Source: Ursus arctos (Eukaryota > Chordata > Mammalia > Carnivora > Ursidae). Taken from it: DNA of 64,000 nucleotides. This document shows, one piece after another, positions 12,961 through 25,429 of this stretch. Position 1 is the first letter of the stretch. Every line of letters begins with the position of its first letter. The translations under genes and the position numbers were made by a program. Location: positions 23,307,772 through 23,371,771 of the forward strand of contig NW_026622874.1 of NCBI RefSeq assembly GCF_023065955.2. Reading direction: 5' to 3'. Below the pieces are notes generated by a model. That model made no database searches and was not told the DNA's origin. It was given only the letters and a program-made list of their open reading frames with translations.

Positions 12961-13559
12961 AACAAAACCCAGAGAGATAAGTGTGATAAACACATGCATG
13001 ATACGCCTAAAAGCACGAGAATATGGGACTTACTGCTTACTTAGGAATTTTGCACAGGTTTTCTTAACTCTTGGAGGCTGCTTTCAATTCTTGGGTTTGG
13101 GAGAGCAATATTGCTACTCATTTCATAAACTAACGATATAATATCAAGTTGTTGAATACATAGCCACATTCTGGGGAAGGGGTTTGACCAGATCAAATAT
13201 GGTCCTCACAAAATAATCTTCATAATTCATCAGCTATCACAAAATTTAATTCTACTGTAATATTACTCTCTCCCTCATGTAGGCCTTTCTACTTTTTAAA
13301 ATTATGTCTTAGTTATCCAACACTTCGTAAGATGCCCGTCAATTACCATAGCTCCTCCAGCAGTAAATGATGGGAGGCCTGGCCATTTGCAAGTTCATGA
13401 CCGTCCTGTCTCTCCTGGACTCATAATGATCACCTAAGTGGTCTCACTCCCTCCACTCTTGCTCCCCCTCAATTCATTTTCCACCCAATAGACAAATGTA
13501 CTTTCAAATTTTTTAAAATTGCGAGATAGTCAAAATTTCAAATTTAAAAATTTCAAAAA

Positions 13560-13925
13560 CTACCATTCTCCTGCTTACAACCCTCCAAGGGCTTAAAATA
13601 AAATTCTAAACTTCTTCCCTGCTCCCAAGGCCCTTCGGGGTTGGTCTCCCTCCAACCTCCCTCACTTCAGCACCAGCCTGGCTCTTCTGCTGTTGGGACT
13701 TTACACCCACTGCACCCCACGATCGGCCACACTTCCCCCCCGATCTTTGTGTGGCCGATGCCCTGTCATTCACTCCTCTGCCTCCACATCACCTCCACAG
13801 AAAAGCCCACCCACAACCACCCAATCTCCACCCTCTCTCCCCATTTTATTTTCTGCACTGCTCTTATTATCACTACCTGAAATGATTTTACACACATATA
13901 GTTTTAGTCAAATGTCACCATACTA
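13560..13925 (+). repeat. L2 LINE fragment
   Basis: TACAACCCTCCAAGGGCTTA, AATAAAATTCTAAACTTCTT and a following C/T-rich series leading to GTCAAATGTCACCA fit the L2 3' region. Confidence 0.65.
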
Positions 13926-13969
13926 TAGGTATTGAATGGTTTTTTTCAAAATCCGTTGTTGAATTTTTT

Positions 13970-14400
13970 TTTTTTAACACTGTCTTAGAGATCTTCCCAT
14001 GTCAGGATGAACTAGGCTTACTCCATTCTTTTTAATGGCTGCGTAATATTCCTTTAGGTATAAGTACCATAATTTGTCTGATGGCTTCCACATTTATTTC
14101 TGATTTTTCACTATCACAAATAATGCTGAAGTGAAACCTCCTTTTGGACACACCTCTGTGCACATGCGTGGATTTTTTCTGTAGTAAAGATTCCTGGAAG
14201 TGAAATTGCCAGGTCAAAGGTTACGCCAATTTGTCATTTTGATAGATGCTCACTGCCACATTGCTTTCCTAAAAGGCAATCAATTTATACTCCCACAGGT
14301 GGTGGGTTAGAGTGCACACTTCCCCTCATTCTCACTGACACTAATTAGTATCATTTTTTAAAAAAACGTTGCCTTAAAGGATATACTATAAAGGTATCTG
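13970..14400 (-). mobile_element. L1 fragment, minus strand
   Basis: TTTTAATGGCTGCGTAATAT, TGAAATTGCCAGGTCAAAGG and TATACTCCCACAGG are the reverse complement of the L1 ORF2/3' region. Highly diverged, without an open frame. Confidence 0.7.
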
Positions 14401-15009
14401 ATTTCACGTCATGTGAAGGCCATTTTAAGATCGTTTCCTGCTGGTGTCCCTTGGAGTCATGCCTCTAGGTCAGCTTGGGGAGAAGCAGTGAAGCCCTCTG
14501 TGAGCTCCGAGAGGTCCCAAAGACAAATGAAACCTTTGAAAGCAGTCTCATCCATTGCAGCAGAAAGCCTCTCTGTCCAGCCGCCAGCGGAGCGCGATCA
14601 ATAACGTGGAGAGCCGTGGGCCAGCCTGACGTTTCCTGCATGCGGCATTCTCCCCCATCCATCATCCAAACACATCCCGGCCACTCAGCTACGACTGAAC
14701 ACAGTCGAAATCTGCCCAAGTGCGGCAGGCCCCACCCCCAGTCTTGGCTTCTCTGGCATTACTCAGAACCTTTTGCTTGGCTGCACTTAAGGACGGGAGG
14801 AGGTCAGGGTCTGGGAATAGTCGGACACTGGGTCTCCGGAAATGGCTTCTCAAGCCTAGAGGGCCACATCTGCTCTCTCTACGCGAGGGGAGGACAAGTG
14901 GCAGTGATCACCCCAAAAAACGCCTCACTGGGGGCACCCAGAGCATGAGGACCAAAGGAAGACTTCTTATACTTGATGTCTCCACAATGGCAAGCTGCAT
15001 ATTTTTTTA

Positions 15010-15187
15010 AGGTTTTATTTATTTTTTTGACAGAGAGAGAGAGAGGGAACACAAGCAGGGAGAGTGGGAGAGGGAGAAGCAGGCTTCCCGCTGAGCAGGG
15101 AGCCTGACTTGGGGCTTGATCCCAGGACCCTGAGATCATGACCTGAGCCGAAGGCAGATGCTTAACGACTGAGCCACCCAGGAGCCC
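15010..15187 (-). mobile_element. Can-SINE, antisense, with about 19-bp target duplication
   Basis: A full-length reversed element ends in CCACCCAGGAGCCC. CAAGCTGCATATTTTTTTA appears at 14991-15009 and again from 15188, an exact repeat of about 19 bases, which suggests a recent insertion. Confidence 0.94.
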
Positions 15188-15329
15188 CAAGCTGCATATT
15201 TTTTTAAAAGAGTTTTTCAATTTTTCCCATCCCACCTTCACTTTTCTAATAAGAAGAAAACCTCAGTTTTCCACCTCCCCATGGAGGGAAAAACTCAGTT
15301 CTTCCCTCTTAGGAGTCTCTTCCCTGGGT

Positions 15330-16270
15330 ATCTCCTTTACTCCTTGTACAAATGCTCATGCTTCTGACATTTCTGGTCACCAGTCATGTGGAGGTTTTTC
15401 CCCAAGACAATCAATTCTCTATGACACCAGCTGGGTGTCCTACAATTTAACTCAATTCTGACACTACCTGGATTGAGCACCAGATCCCACAGGTAAGGGC
15501 TCAGTCCCACAAGTGTGGCCCCTCTCCCCCTATTCACACACACTTGAGGAGCCAGTAGGAAGCTGGGTTTGTCACCTGAGTTTTTGACCAACCGCCTACA
15601 CATCAGGAGGTTCTAAAGACCCCTCCTTGGGTTTGATTAATTTGCTAGAGTGGCTCTCAGAACTCAGGGAAAGACCTACTTCTATTTGGCAGCTTACTAA
15701 GGTTATGGTAAAGGATACAGAAGAACAGCCGGATGAAGCGATACACAGGGTGAGGTCTGGGAGAGTCCCAAGCTTAGGGTCTTCTGTCCCCATGGAGTCC
15801 AGTCCTTGCCCTTCGCCCCGGGGCCGAGCATCACACATCGGAGTGCCCTTCCCATGTTGTGTTTGCCAACCTGGAAGCTCTCTGAACCCCCTACTACTGG
15901 GATTTTACGGAGGCTTCTTCACATCGGCATGATCGAATATTAACTCCATTTCCAGACCCCTCTTCCCTCTCTAGAGGATCAAGGGGTGGGAATAGGGGGC
16001 TACAAATTCCAAGCTTCTCATCATGGCTTGGTCTCTCTGGTGACCAGCTCCCATCCAGGAGCACCAAGAGTCATCTCATTTAGAACAAAAGACACTGCTA
16101 TCATCCAGGAAATTCCAAGAAATGTTGGAACTCTGTCAGGAATAGGGGTCAAAGACCAAATATCAGAACAATAGATGCACCCGGTACTCTTATCACTGAG
16201 GAATCTACAAGTGTTTTAGGAACTCTGCGCCAGGAACCAGGGGCAGAGGCCAATATATATATTTTCTATT
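15330..16270 (-). mobile_element. LTR-like repeat, minus orientation
   Basis: Blocks AGAGTGGCTCTCAGAACTCA, ACGGAGGCTTCTTCACATCG, AGGAAATTCCAAGAAATG and GACCAAATATCAG occur as the reverse complement of those in the plus-oriented copy at 25430-26260. The family looks like an endogenous retroviral LTR because the sense copy has an internal AATAAA, but I cannot name it. No internal retroviral genes are attached. Confidence 0.55.
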
Positions 16271-16339
16271 ATCTCATAACTTTCCCTCCCCAAAGGAATT
16301 TTTAGACTTCCCCAAGAAAGAAAAGTAAAGCCAATGTCT

Positions 16340-16520
16340 CCTGGGTGCTGGTGTTATCTGCTTTTCACATCTGTTACTTCCCTATGAGCTGGATCATATT
16401 ATCTCTAGTTTAAAGATGTGTTGGCAGCCAGAGCAGTTGGGTAACTAACCCCAGGTCACCCAGCTGGTCATGCCTGGAACACGATTTGAACTTTGAATCT
16501 ATAAACTTATGCTCTATGGC
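16340..16520 (-). repeat. MIR SINE fragment
   Basis: CCCAGGTCACCCAGCTGGTC followed by ACGATTTGAACTTTGAATCT is the reverse MIR core. Confidence 0.65.
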
Positions 16521-16834
16521 CAACGAGGTGGGCTCTGTGTCTTAATTTAAGGAATTTCAAAGGCTGAATTTTGATTGTAGGTTCTCATACATTTCTTTAC
16601 TTATGGGTTTCTTCAAAGAGAAAATCTAAAATATCAATGAAATTACTTCAAAACCGTGTCCTTTCTGCGACTGTGAATGAGTCCAACACAGGATACGTTT
16701 TCTTTGAGCTGATTTCCTCTCTGCACTTCTGCGGGAGTTGGACTTGTTCTTTGGTTCAGTGTGTGCAAAACAAGACGGAGTGACTCACGGGTCCCTGGGC
16801 AGGCTAACTCAAGTGACCGCGAGGGTGACCACAG

Positions 16835-17275
16835 TATTAGTTTCCTTCTGATGCTGCAACCAATTACCACAAACTCATTGGCTCAACGCAATACACATTT
16901 ATTATCTTAGCCTTCTGAAAGTCCTAAAGCTGTTATCTTATAGTTCTCCCTGGAAGTTCTGGGGGGGATCTGCTTCATTTCCTCTCCCGGCTTCCAGAGG
17001 ACAGGTACGTTCCCTATCTCGCGGTCCCCTCCTCCATCTTCAAACCCCTCACTGCTCTCTGCTTCCATTGGCACATCTTCCCTGAGTCTGACCCTCCTGC
17101 ATTCTCTTTGTCCGATCACATCGGACCCACCTGGAGCATCCAGGATCATCTCCTCATCTTGAGATGAGGACTTTCATCTAAGTCACACCCCTTGCCATGT
17201 TCAGGTGACCTATTTCCAGGTTTCAGGGATTAGGACATGGACGTCTTTGGAGGGCTGTCATTCAGCACACCGCAC
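16835..17275. repeat. Old interspersed repeat, family not assigned
   Basis: CAATTACCACAAACTCATTG, ACATTTATTATCTTAGCCTT, CCTCCATCTTCAAACCCCTC and GGGATTAGGACATGGACGTC in this order mark a very common ancient mammalian repeat that I recognise but do not name. Confidence 0.6.
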
Positions 17276-19540
17276 CCATCATCTCAGTTTGCGGAGGACT
17301 ACAAGCCCTTCCAGGTTGTGGAAACTTCAGTGTTGAAAGTAACAAAGTTCCAGGCAAGCCTGGAGAGTGGGTTGCCCCTAGCCGGGGGGGGCCCTTGATC
17401 CAGGAAGATATTTCTACTGATTCTTGGCAAAGTAGAGAGGGAAGATTAGCACAAGTAAGAAAGCTAGAAGGGAAAACAGTGTTTTCCCAATCACATTCTT
17501 AGAAGAAAAGCAACCTGTAACCTTTAAGCAGTCCCATTCTGTGGGGTCCCTGCAGGAGAGCCCCAGCAGGACCACAGCCTTCCAAAAGGGAGCCTTCTCT
17601 GCCTGACGTTCTCCACTTGTTTTACTAGATAAAAGCAAAGTGATTTCCTGGATAAACTCTACTTCAGAGCCTGAATTATCCCTAAATAAGAAGCCTGTAT
17701 GGTGAACTTGTATTCAAAAAGGTTAATGGTTCATCCAGTGTGAAATAATAGACGTGTAGTTAAAAATAGAGCCTGATTCCATGCGATTGACAGATTCGTC
17801 ACTAATGTGAAGCCACCGTGGGGTTTTGTGTTTTTTTTTTTTTACATCATGTATGCTCTTCTGTCTTTATACTTTTCCCCACATTTTCCCCTCTCTGCCC
17901 CACCCCCACCCACCTGCCCACCCACCCAGTTATATTTAGTATTACAGGCTGTGGGTTTGTCAAATAATTCTCCCATGTGTTTATGAGTCTCACTGAAGGT
18001 GAAACCAGTTCATACCGAATTTTTACATATATATTTAGCTTTCTATTTCTGGAGAAATAAATAGAAAAAAAACATCATTTTCAATACCGGGTAAATTCTA
18101 AGACACGTGGTTGGGAAGAGTGGGGGACAGGAATCTGGGGAGCTTTTCCAGTGGAGAGGCTTCAGATGGAGAGGCCAGACTTTGGAGGTGGCATGGAGCA
18201 GCTGGGACACATGAGAGGTTCACCCCAGCTCAGTCTGTCCGAAGTGACGGTTGTGGAACTGACGGTCATAAATCATTTGCTAGCGGTGAAGACAAAGGGA
18301 CACCCATTCTCCCAAGCCAGAGGTGGCAGAGCAGATAGGATGAGCAGTAATGAGGGAGGAACTGTGCTGCTCTCTGCGTGCTCCCTGCCGGGGTACAGGG
18401 GTGCAGGGGTGCAAGTCCAAGTGGCCGCAAAAACCAGACAAATGGATGAAAACCCAGAAACTAGAGGAAATCCAAGCATGCAAGGGGTTCTGGGAAGCAT
18501 TTGTTGCCTTCTCTGGTGAATGAAGACAGCCTGAGGTGTGTGCACCAGGGAGAGGGGCAGATGAGGGCGTGGACAAACGGTCAAGAGAACCGGACTCTCT
18601 GTCCAGGAGAGCTTCTCGGGGTTTGCAAGTCTGCTCTGCACCTGAGTCTGGTCAGGGGCCTCAGTCTGACCCCCATATGCATCCACACCCAGCCCACATC
18701 TTCCTCTGGTCAGCCCCTGGTCACAGAGACCCGGTGAAAGAACATGCCAGATCGGGGCACCCTTCCCACGCCTTGGGAAATGTAGCCTTCCTGAATCAGA
18801 GAGGAGGAAGCCGGCAAAGAAAAAAAGCTGTGCTCTCATAATCCCAAGGGGCTCCATATCTCACCGCTTCTCTTATAGTTAAGAGGCCTGGGTGTGAAGG
18901 AGAGGAGAGGCCACTATGCTGGCAATCGTACAGCCTGCCCGCCAGCTCTGCTGAGGTCTGATGGTGAGCGTTTGCAGATGGCTGGGGGGGGGGGGGGCAG
19001 GGCTGGCTGGCTCCAGGAAGGGCTAAGCCAGTTGCCCCCCATGGAGACTAAGTCCATAACTAGCCTGCACTTATTATAGGGGGCCCGCAGCCCACACAGT
19101 TAGTGGTGACCGAGGGATGGCACGGTGGGCTCCCATGGTCTCGCTCATGGATCAATGTCAGGGACCAGACTCCTTTTCATACTTGCTTCAGATTCAAGTG
19201 GGACGCTCGCTTGAACACCGTCTATGGCTTAGGCTGGACATCTCAAAGACAGAGGACCTGCTATGACTGACTGTCTCACCCACCAGGAGAACATGATCAC
19301 CCAGCTCCCTGTTTCCCAAACACGTTGGGACTGGAGGGCCTGGGAGTAGGAGGAGATCCAGGAAGGTGCTCCAGGTCAGGTGGGGGAGGGTGAGACTCCC
19401 TTAGTGACAAAGCCTGGAAATGGTATCATTGATTTTCAAGCCAAGAGAACCAAGCCATAGAGTCCACGGTGGAACCCGGAGGCTCCATTCCTGACTCAGT
19501 GCATCCGCTCACATCCCCTGGAATGAGTTCTTCCTCTGTT

Positions 19541-19727
19541 TTTATTTTATTTTTTTAGATTTTTATTTATTTATTTGAGAGAGAGGGAGAGAGCAAGGGC
19601 AGTGGGGAGAGGGAGAAGCAGGCTCCCTACTGTGTCGGGAGCGCAACGTGGGCTCCATCCCAGGACCCCGGGATCATGACCTGAGCCGAAGGCAGACACT
19701 TAACTGACTCAGCCGCCGAGGGGCCCC
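19541..19727 (-). mobile_element. Can-SINE, antisense
   Basis: TTTTTTTAGATTTTTATTTA begins the reversed element and AGCCGCCGAGGGGCCCC ends it. The flanks TCTTCCTCTGTTTTTA and TCTTCCTTCCATTTTA form a diverged target duplication. Confidence 0.9.
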
Positions 19728-20279
19728 ATCTTCCTTCCATTTTAAAATGTGGGTTTTACTTTTATTTGGTGCTGCAAAGCCAACAGATCCGGAGACAAAG
19801 GGCACTGAAAAAGGTAGTGATACTCACAGATTCCAAGAGAGGACACGCCATACTGCTGGGGGACCGTCTGGGAAGCACCAGTCAGGAGGGTGAGGGAGTT
19901 GGGAAACAGGGGCCAGAGCCTTTATTGTGGTTACTGCAGGGAGGAAGTGGAGGAAGCAAGGAGGAAGGGTAATCAGGCTCATGATTGGCTAGTTTGATTA
20001 ATTTCGGTGGCTCTGTGACATAGAAGCTGTCCGTAGTTGTCTGGTACCTGGCCCCGGGGTGATTAGGGCGGCTGGATAGTAGCCCTGACCATGAGAGCCA
20101 CACCGAGGGGGCCTGTGGGGTATGGCTCTGAGTTGGTTAGTTTGCATTTCAAAGGCGTGCTCTAGGGTGAGCTATTTACCATCTCTAGGAACTGGCTAAC
20201 CCTGGGAGGGCTGGCCCCTCCAGGGTCAGCAAGGCCCCAGATGTTGGAGCCTCAGAAAACAGAAAAATAAAAAGACACA

Positions 20280-20580
20280 GTGAATACACCTAGCTCTTCA
20301 CTGCTCTCAGGACCCAGCTCAAGTCTCCTATGTTCTAGGAAACTTCCCAGGCCACCCTATCCCATTGGGATCGCTCCCTCCCCCCGAAGTCCTATAGCAC
20401 TTAATGTTGCTGCTGTTCAGCTTTGTATCTATTATCTAAGCAGAGCGCGATATGCCCCTGTATCAAAAAGCCAAGATCCTTGGAAGTGCAGACTGTGTCT
20501 TTTACTTCTCTATGTCCCCCACAGCACCTGGCACAGAGCCTTGAACTTAGTAAATACTCACTAAATTTTTGTTAAGGAAT
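20280..20580 (+). repeat. L2 LINE 3' end
   Basis: AGGACCCAGCTCAAGTCTCC, TGCAGACTGTGTCTTTTACT, CACCTGGCACAGAGCC and CTCACTAAATTTTTGTTAAG reproduce the L2 3' end. Confidence 0.8.
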
Positions 20581-21439
20581 GCCCAGAGTTCAGTGTGGTA
20601 GGCCACAGGGATGGTTCCTTTAAAAGAAAAACCATTTTCAACCCCTGGGCAGGAATAGCCCTGCTTGGATCCTTCCTTTATTACCCAATAAACATTCTAG
20701 AATTTAAATTTAAAAACATTCTAACATTTAGAATGTTTACAAATCCAGATCACCTTTGTGAAATTCACAAACAAGGAAACTTCAGGCAGCTCCAGCTGTG
20801 AACACAACTCCGAAAGAGTCATTTCTAATTGCAGCTGGAAAGGAGAATTGAGTTAGTATCGATGCCCTGACCACAGTGTTTCCTCCATTAACTCTCTGGA
20901 AGAGGAGAGTAGATTACACACATCAGCTGGTTTCACTGAGTAGCCAGGAGGCAGACAAGACATGTCGGTCTCATGAATTATTATTAACGGATGAATCATC
21001 TGTGTTGTGTCCGTCCTTGGCTGGGGGGTCTAGCACAGGCTGTCAGGACCAGAGATTTACTTGGTTCAAAGTGGCCTGGAATGAGTTGTGAGACCCAGTG
21101 GATCCTCAGGGCGTTGAGGGCAGGACACAGCAATGCCACTGATGACCTTGGGCCTCTCCTTTGTGAGTACTGGAGCAAGGAGGGTAGACCAGATGGAGGA
21201 CAGGTTGGACCTGAGTGTAAAATGTTAGAGGGATTTGGCTCTGTTCCTGGGGCAGAGCTGAGGGACAAAAATAGACCACATCTTGGGAAGCCTGGCATGA
21301 AATTAAATTCCAGAGCTCTAGCCAGCTCTGCCAGCGGACTGCCAACGTCCAGAAATGCCCTCATCATGGTGATGGAGCTGGGGAGGGAAGAGAGCTCCTA
21401 ATGTTGCAGGGGCTGCCCCACCTGTCTTTAGTCCTTTGC

Positions 21440-21835
21440 TGTTCAAAATATAGTCTGCAGACCAGCAGCACTGGTCTCATTTGGGAGCTGGTTAGAAAGC
21501 TAGGCGGGGCTGGGAGTGGTGTGAGGCCAAAGGGGACGCTCCCTCTGGTGCAAAATTTAAGGGAGCACCACTAGACTCGGTAATGGAGATAAATAACATT
21601 TTTTAAAAAGGCAAAATTAATGCAAAAAATCTATGGTGAACAAAATAAAATAATTTAAAAATGAAGACAGGATCTGACCCTGCACTTGAAGGATCCTACC
21701 TCTCTCACCTCACCCTAATCCTGGTCCTGATCTCAGGCCCCACCCAGACCACTGGTATCAGAATCTGCATTCTAACAAGATCCCCAGACGACTCCTGCAG
21801 ACAGAAAAGTTTGAGAAACACTGCTTCAGACAATC
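21440..21835. mobile_element. hAT-type fossil split by inserted sequence
   Basis: The left half is at about 21440-21500 (GTCTGCAGACCAGCAGCACT). The right half is at about 21710-21835 (ATCAGAATCTGCATTCTAAC, TTTGAGAAACACTGC). About 200 bases of unrelated, partly A-rich sequence lie between. Confidence 0.5.
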
Positions 21836-23980
21836 CTCCCAAGCCGTAGCAGCCCCAAATCTTGGAATCCAGACAGCAACAAAAACAGAAAGGATGAGCA
21901 GAGATTCCAGAAGTTCCAGAAGCATCCCAGCCCCACGAGTCTGCTTCTCATTTGCCTGGATATGCGCACTCCCACCTTACAGTTGTACAGTGTTCTGTAG
22001 TTTACTGTACACTTTTTAACAACATTTTATTTTGAAATAATGATGGATTCATAGGAAGTTGCGAAGATAGTACAGAGAGTTCCATGAGCCTAACTTAACC
22101 CGGTTTCCCCTACCGGTTACGTTTTATGTATCTACAGTACCATATGAAAGTGAGGAAATCGACATTGGTTTGAAGTGGGTGCATAGTTAGAAGCCATTTT
22201 ATCACATGTGTAGATTCATGTAACACGACAAGGCTACAGAACTCGTCTCTCACTGCAAGGATCTCCCTGGAGCGACAGCTTTGGAGTCAGGCCACCTCCC
22301 TGCCCTGCCCCCAGCCCGATCCCTAAGGCTTGGCCATCACTCATCTGTCTCATTGCTGAGAAGGTCATGTGAACGGAATCATACAGCATTCAATCTTCTG
22401 AGATTGGTTTTCACCCAGCAAGATGATCTGGAGATCCATCCTCATTGTCGCCTGACTTGTTCGTTTGCTCCTTTTTATTGCTAAGTAGTAGTATTCCACC
22501 GTATGGATATACCACTGTTTGTCTAACAAGTTACCTATTGCAGGACATTTCGTTTATTTCCTGTATTTGGATCCTACAAATAAAGCTGATATGAATAATC
22601 ACGTACAGGTGTTTATGTAGACCTGTTTTTATTTCTCTTGGAAAAACGCCCGGGAGTACCATTGCTGGGTTAGATGATAAAACGTTATGTTTAGTTTTTT
22701 TAAGAAACTGCCAAACTCTTTTTCAGAGTAGCTGGCCGTTCGACATTTCCACCAGCAGTGTAGGAGAAATCCGGTTTCTGCACACCCTTGTCAGCTACTG
22801 GTATAGTCATTATTTTTTCTCTTAGCCATTCTGATTGGTGGTCTTACTTTACATTTCCCTGATGCTTAGTGCTACTGAACCTCATTTCCTAAGCTTATTT
22901 GCCATCGTTCTTTGTCCTCTTTGTCCTCTTTGATGACCGTCTCTTCCTGTCTTTTGCCCGTTTTCTAATTGGATCCTTAGGGGCCTTTCTTACCATTGAG
23001 CTTTGAGGGTCTTTTTCATATTCTAGATATGAGGCCTCAGATATGTGGATCGAAGGTATTTTCACCCCGTCAATAACTCGTTTTTTCATCGGCTTAACAG
23101 GGTCTTTCAAAGAGCAAAAGTTTTAAATTTTGTGAAAGTTCAGTTTACTGGGTTTTTTCTTTTGTGCATCGTGTTTTTAGTGTCATATTGAAGCCTTCGC
23201 CAAGCCCTGCACCCGAAGATATTCTGCCATAGTTTCATCGAAAAGTTCATATTTTACATAATTTAAATCTATGATCCATTTTGAGTTAATTTTCTATAGG
23301 GTAAGAGATTTAGGTTGACTTAGGTTTTTTTATTGTTGTTTCTTTTTGTCTATGGCTGTTTTTTAAATTTTTTCTCCAGCGCCATTTGTTGAAAAGACTA
23401 TCCTTCCTTTATTGAATTATTTTTGCACCTTTGTCAAAATGCAGTTGAACATATGTATGTGGGGCTATTTCTGGGCTCTGTTCTGTTTCATTGATTTACG
23501 TGTCTGCCTCTCTGCCAATACCTCCCAGTCTTGATTCCTACAGCTATATGAAAAGGCTGAAATCTGGATAAATTAATCCCCCACTTCCTTTTTTTCCCCC
23601 ACTTTCCTATTTTTTTAAAAAAGGTTTTAACTAGTCTGTTTCCTTCTATATAACTCTTAGAATTTGTCTGTATTTATACCAAAAAAGTCTTGCTGGAATT
23701 TTGATAGGACGTGCATTGTATTTATCTATGGGTTTGGAGATCATTAATATCTTCCTGTGTTATGTCTTCTAATTCATGGTGTTTCTACATTTATTTACAT
23801 CTTCCTTGATTTCTTTTTATCATCATGTTGTAGTTTTTAGCATACAAATTCTGTGTATGTTTTATTATATTTATACCTACGTATTTCATTTCATTTTTTC
23901 TGAGTTGTTATAAGTGGTCTTGTATTTTTAATTTCAGTGTCCAAGTGTTTGTTGCTAGCGCATAAAAATACAATCGATTT

Positions 23981-24163
23981 GGGGCGCCTGGGTGGCTCAG
24001 TCAGTTAAGTGCCTGCCTTCGGTGTCAGCTCAGGTCATACTATGGGGGTCCTGGGATCGAGTTCCACATCAGGCTCCCTGCTCAGCGGGGAGTCTGCTTC
24101 TCCTCTCCCCCCTGCTCGTGCTCTCTCTCTCTCTCTCAAATATATAAATAAAATCTTTAAAAA
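23981..24163 (+). mobile_element. Can-SINE, sense, inside L1
   Basis: A full-length element with head GGGGCGCCTGGGTGGCTCAG, body CTCAGCGGGGAGTCTGCTTC, (CT)n and AAATAAAATCTTTAAAAA tail. The flanks AATACAATCGATTT and GATACAATTAATTT are a diverged target duplication. Confidence 0.94.
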
Positions 24164-24223
24164 GATACAATTAATTTTCTTATGTTGATCTTGTATCTTA
24201 TGATCTTACTGAACTGACTTATT

Positions 24224-24441
24224 TTCTTTAAGGATTTATTTATTTATTTGAGAAAGAGAGAGAGAGAGAATGGGGGAGGGGCAGAGGGAGAGAATCTTCA
24301 AGCAGACTCCCCACCGAGCGCAGAACCCCCCCTATAGGGGGTTCAATCTCACCACCCATGAGATCATGACTCATGAAATCATGACCTGAGCTGAAACCAA
24401 GAGACAGACGCTTAACTGACTGAGCCACCCAGGCACCCTTT
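24224..24441 (-). mobile_element. Can-SINE, antisense, inside L1
   Basis: The reversed element ends in CCACCCAGGCACCC. GAACTGACTTATT (24211-24223) and GAACTCACTTATT (24442-24454) flank it. It contains a duplicated ATCATGACTCATGAAATCAT stretch. Confidence 0.92.
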
Positions 24442-25429
24442 GAACTCACTTATTAATACTAGGAATTCCCTTGTAGATTTCTTGGGATTTCTAAGTAGAC
24501 TTTAATGCAAATAGAGATTTTTTTAAAATCTTTTTGATCTCTATGCCTTTACTTTTTCTTGCCTTATGAGCTAGCTTAAAACGTCAAGTACTATGTTGAA
24601 CAGCAGTGGTGAGAGCAGATGTCCTTGTGTTGTTCCTGATCTAAGGGAGAAAGCATTCTGTCTTTTGCCATTAAGTATGATATTTGCTATAGGTTTTTAA
24701 GGATGTTCCTTATGTTGAGGAAGTTCCCTTCTACTTCTCGTTTTCGGAGTTTTTATCATGAATCAATGTTGAATTTTGTCAACTGCTTTCTCTGTATCAA
24801 TTGATACAATCATGTGAATTTTCTTCTTTAGATTGTTAATATGGGGGATCATATTAAATGATTTTTCAGATATTGAAACAGCCTCAGATCCTTGGAGTAC
24901 ATGCCAGTTGGTCATGGTGTATTATTCTTTCTATGTTTAGCTGGATTCTATTTGCTAATATTTTGCTAATGGTTTTTGCATGTTTTGTAGTCTCTTTGCC
25001 TGGTTTTTGTATCAGGGTAATACTGGCTCCGTGAAATAAATTGGAAAATGTTCCCTTTTCTTCTATTTTCTGCAAGAGACCCTAGAATTGTTCCATTTTT
25101 TTAAATTTCAACTTTACCGGGATATAATTGACATGCAAAATGTAAGATATTTAAAGTGTGCACCACGGTGATTTGATAAACATGTACATTGTGAAAGGAC
25201 TCTACCTATCCAGTTCATTAACATATCTGTCACTTCACATATTTACTTTTTTTTTTTTTTTTGGTGAGAACATTTTAATTCTACGCTCTTAGCAAAGTTC
25301 AGTTATAGAATACAATGTGATGGCAAGATTGTGATTTATAAAAAACATATATTCTTATCTTCATCCACAGTTCCTGGCCCACAGCTTCTAAAACCTTTGA
25401 AATTCCCCGAGGAAGAAGAGCAAGAAGAG

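Larger units (their letters stand above)
21990..25255 (-). mobile_element. L1 LINE, minus strand, 5'-truncated and decayed
   Basis: Reading the minus strand, the 3' region lies at about 22000-22450 and ORF2-type sequence runs to about 25080. A 63-codon minus-strand open stretch at 24884-25075 reads like L1 reverse transcriptase (FHGASITLIQKPGKETTKHA, then ISKILANRIQ and IIHHDQ), though with a gap and stops on both sides. Two Can-SINEs interrupt it (23981-24163 and 24224-24441). Beyond 25080 the sequence resembles the segment at 45670. The element is inactive. Confidence 0.85.

Noticed and set aside
13665..13690. Possible REST/NRSF site (TTCAGCACC)
   Set aside because: Only the left half-site is present; the GGACAG half is missing at the required spacing, and the site is inside L2 sequence.
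18273..18857. A 194-codon minus-strand frame in intron 1
   Set aside because: No similarity, low-complexity Pro/Ser/Leu composition and no splice context; a chance frame.
24884..25075. Reverse-transcriptase-like open stretch as a possible gene
   Set aside because: It is a 63-codon remnant of a decayed L1 with a gap in the motif order, stops on both sides and nested SINEs.
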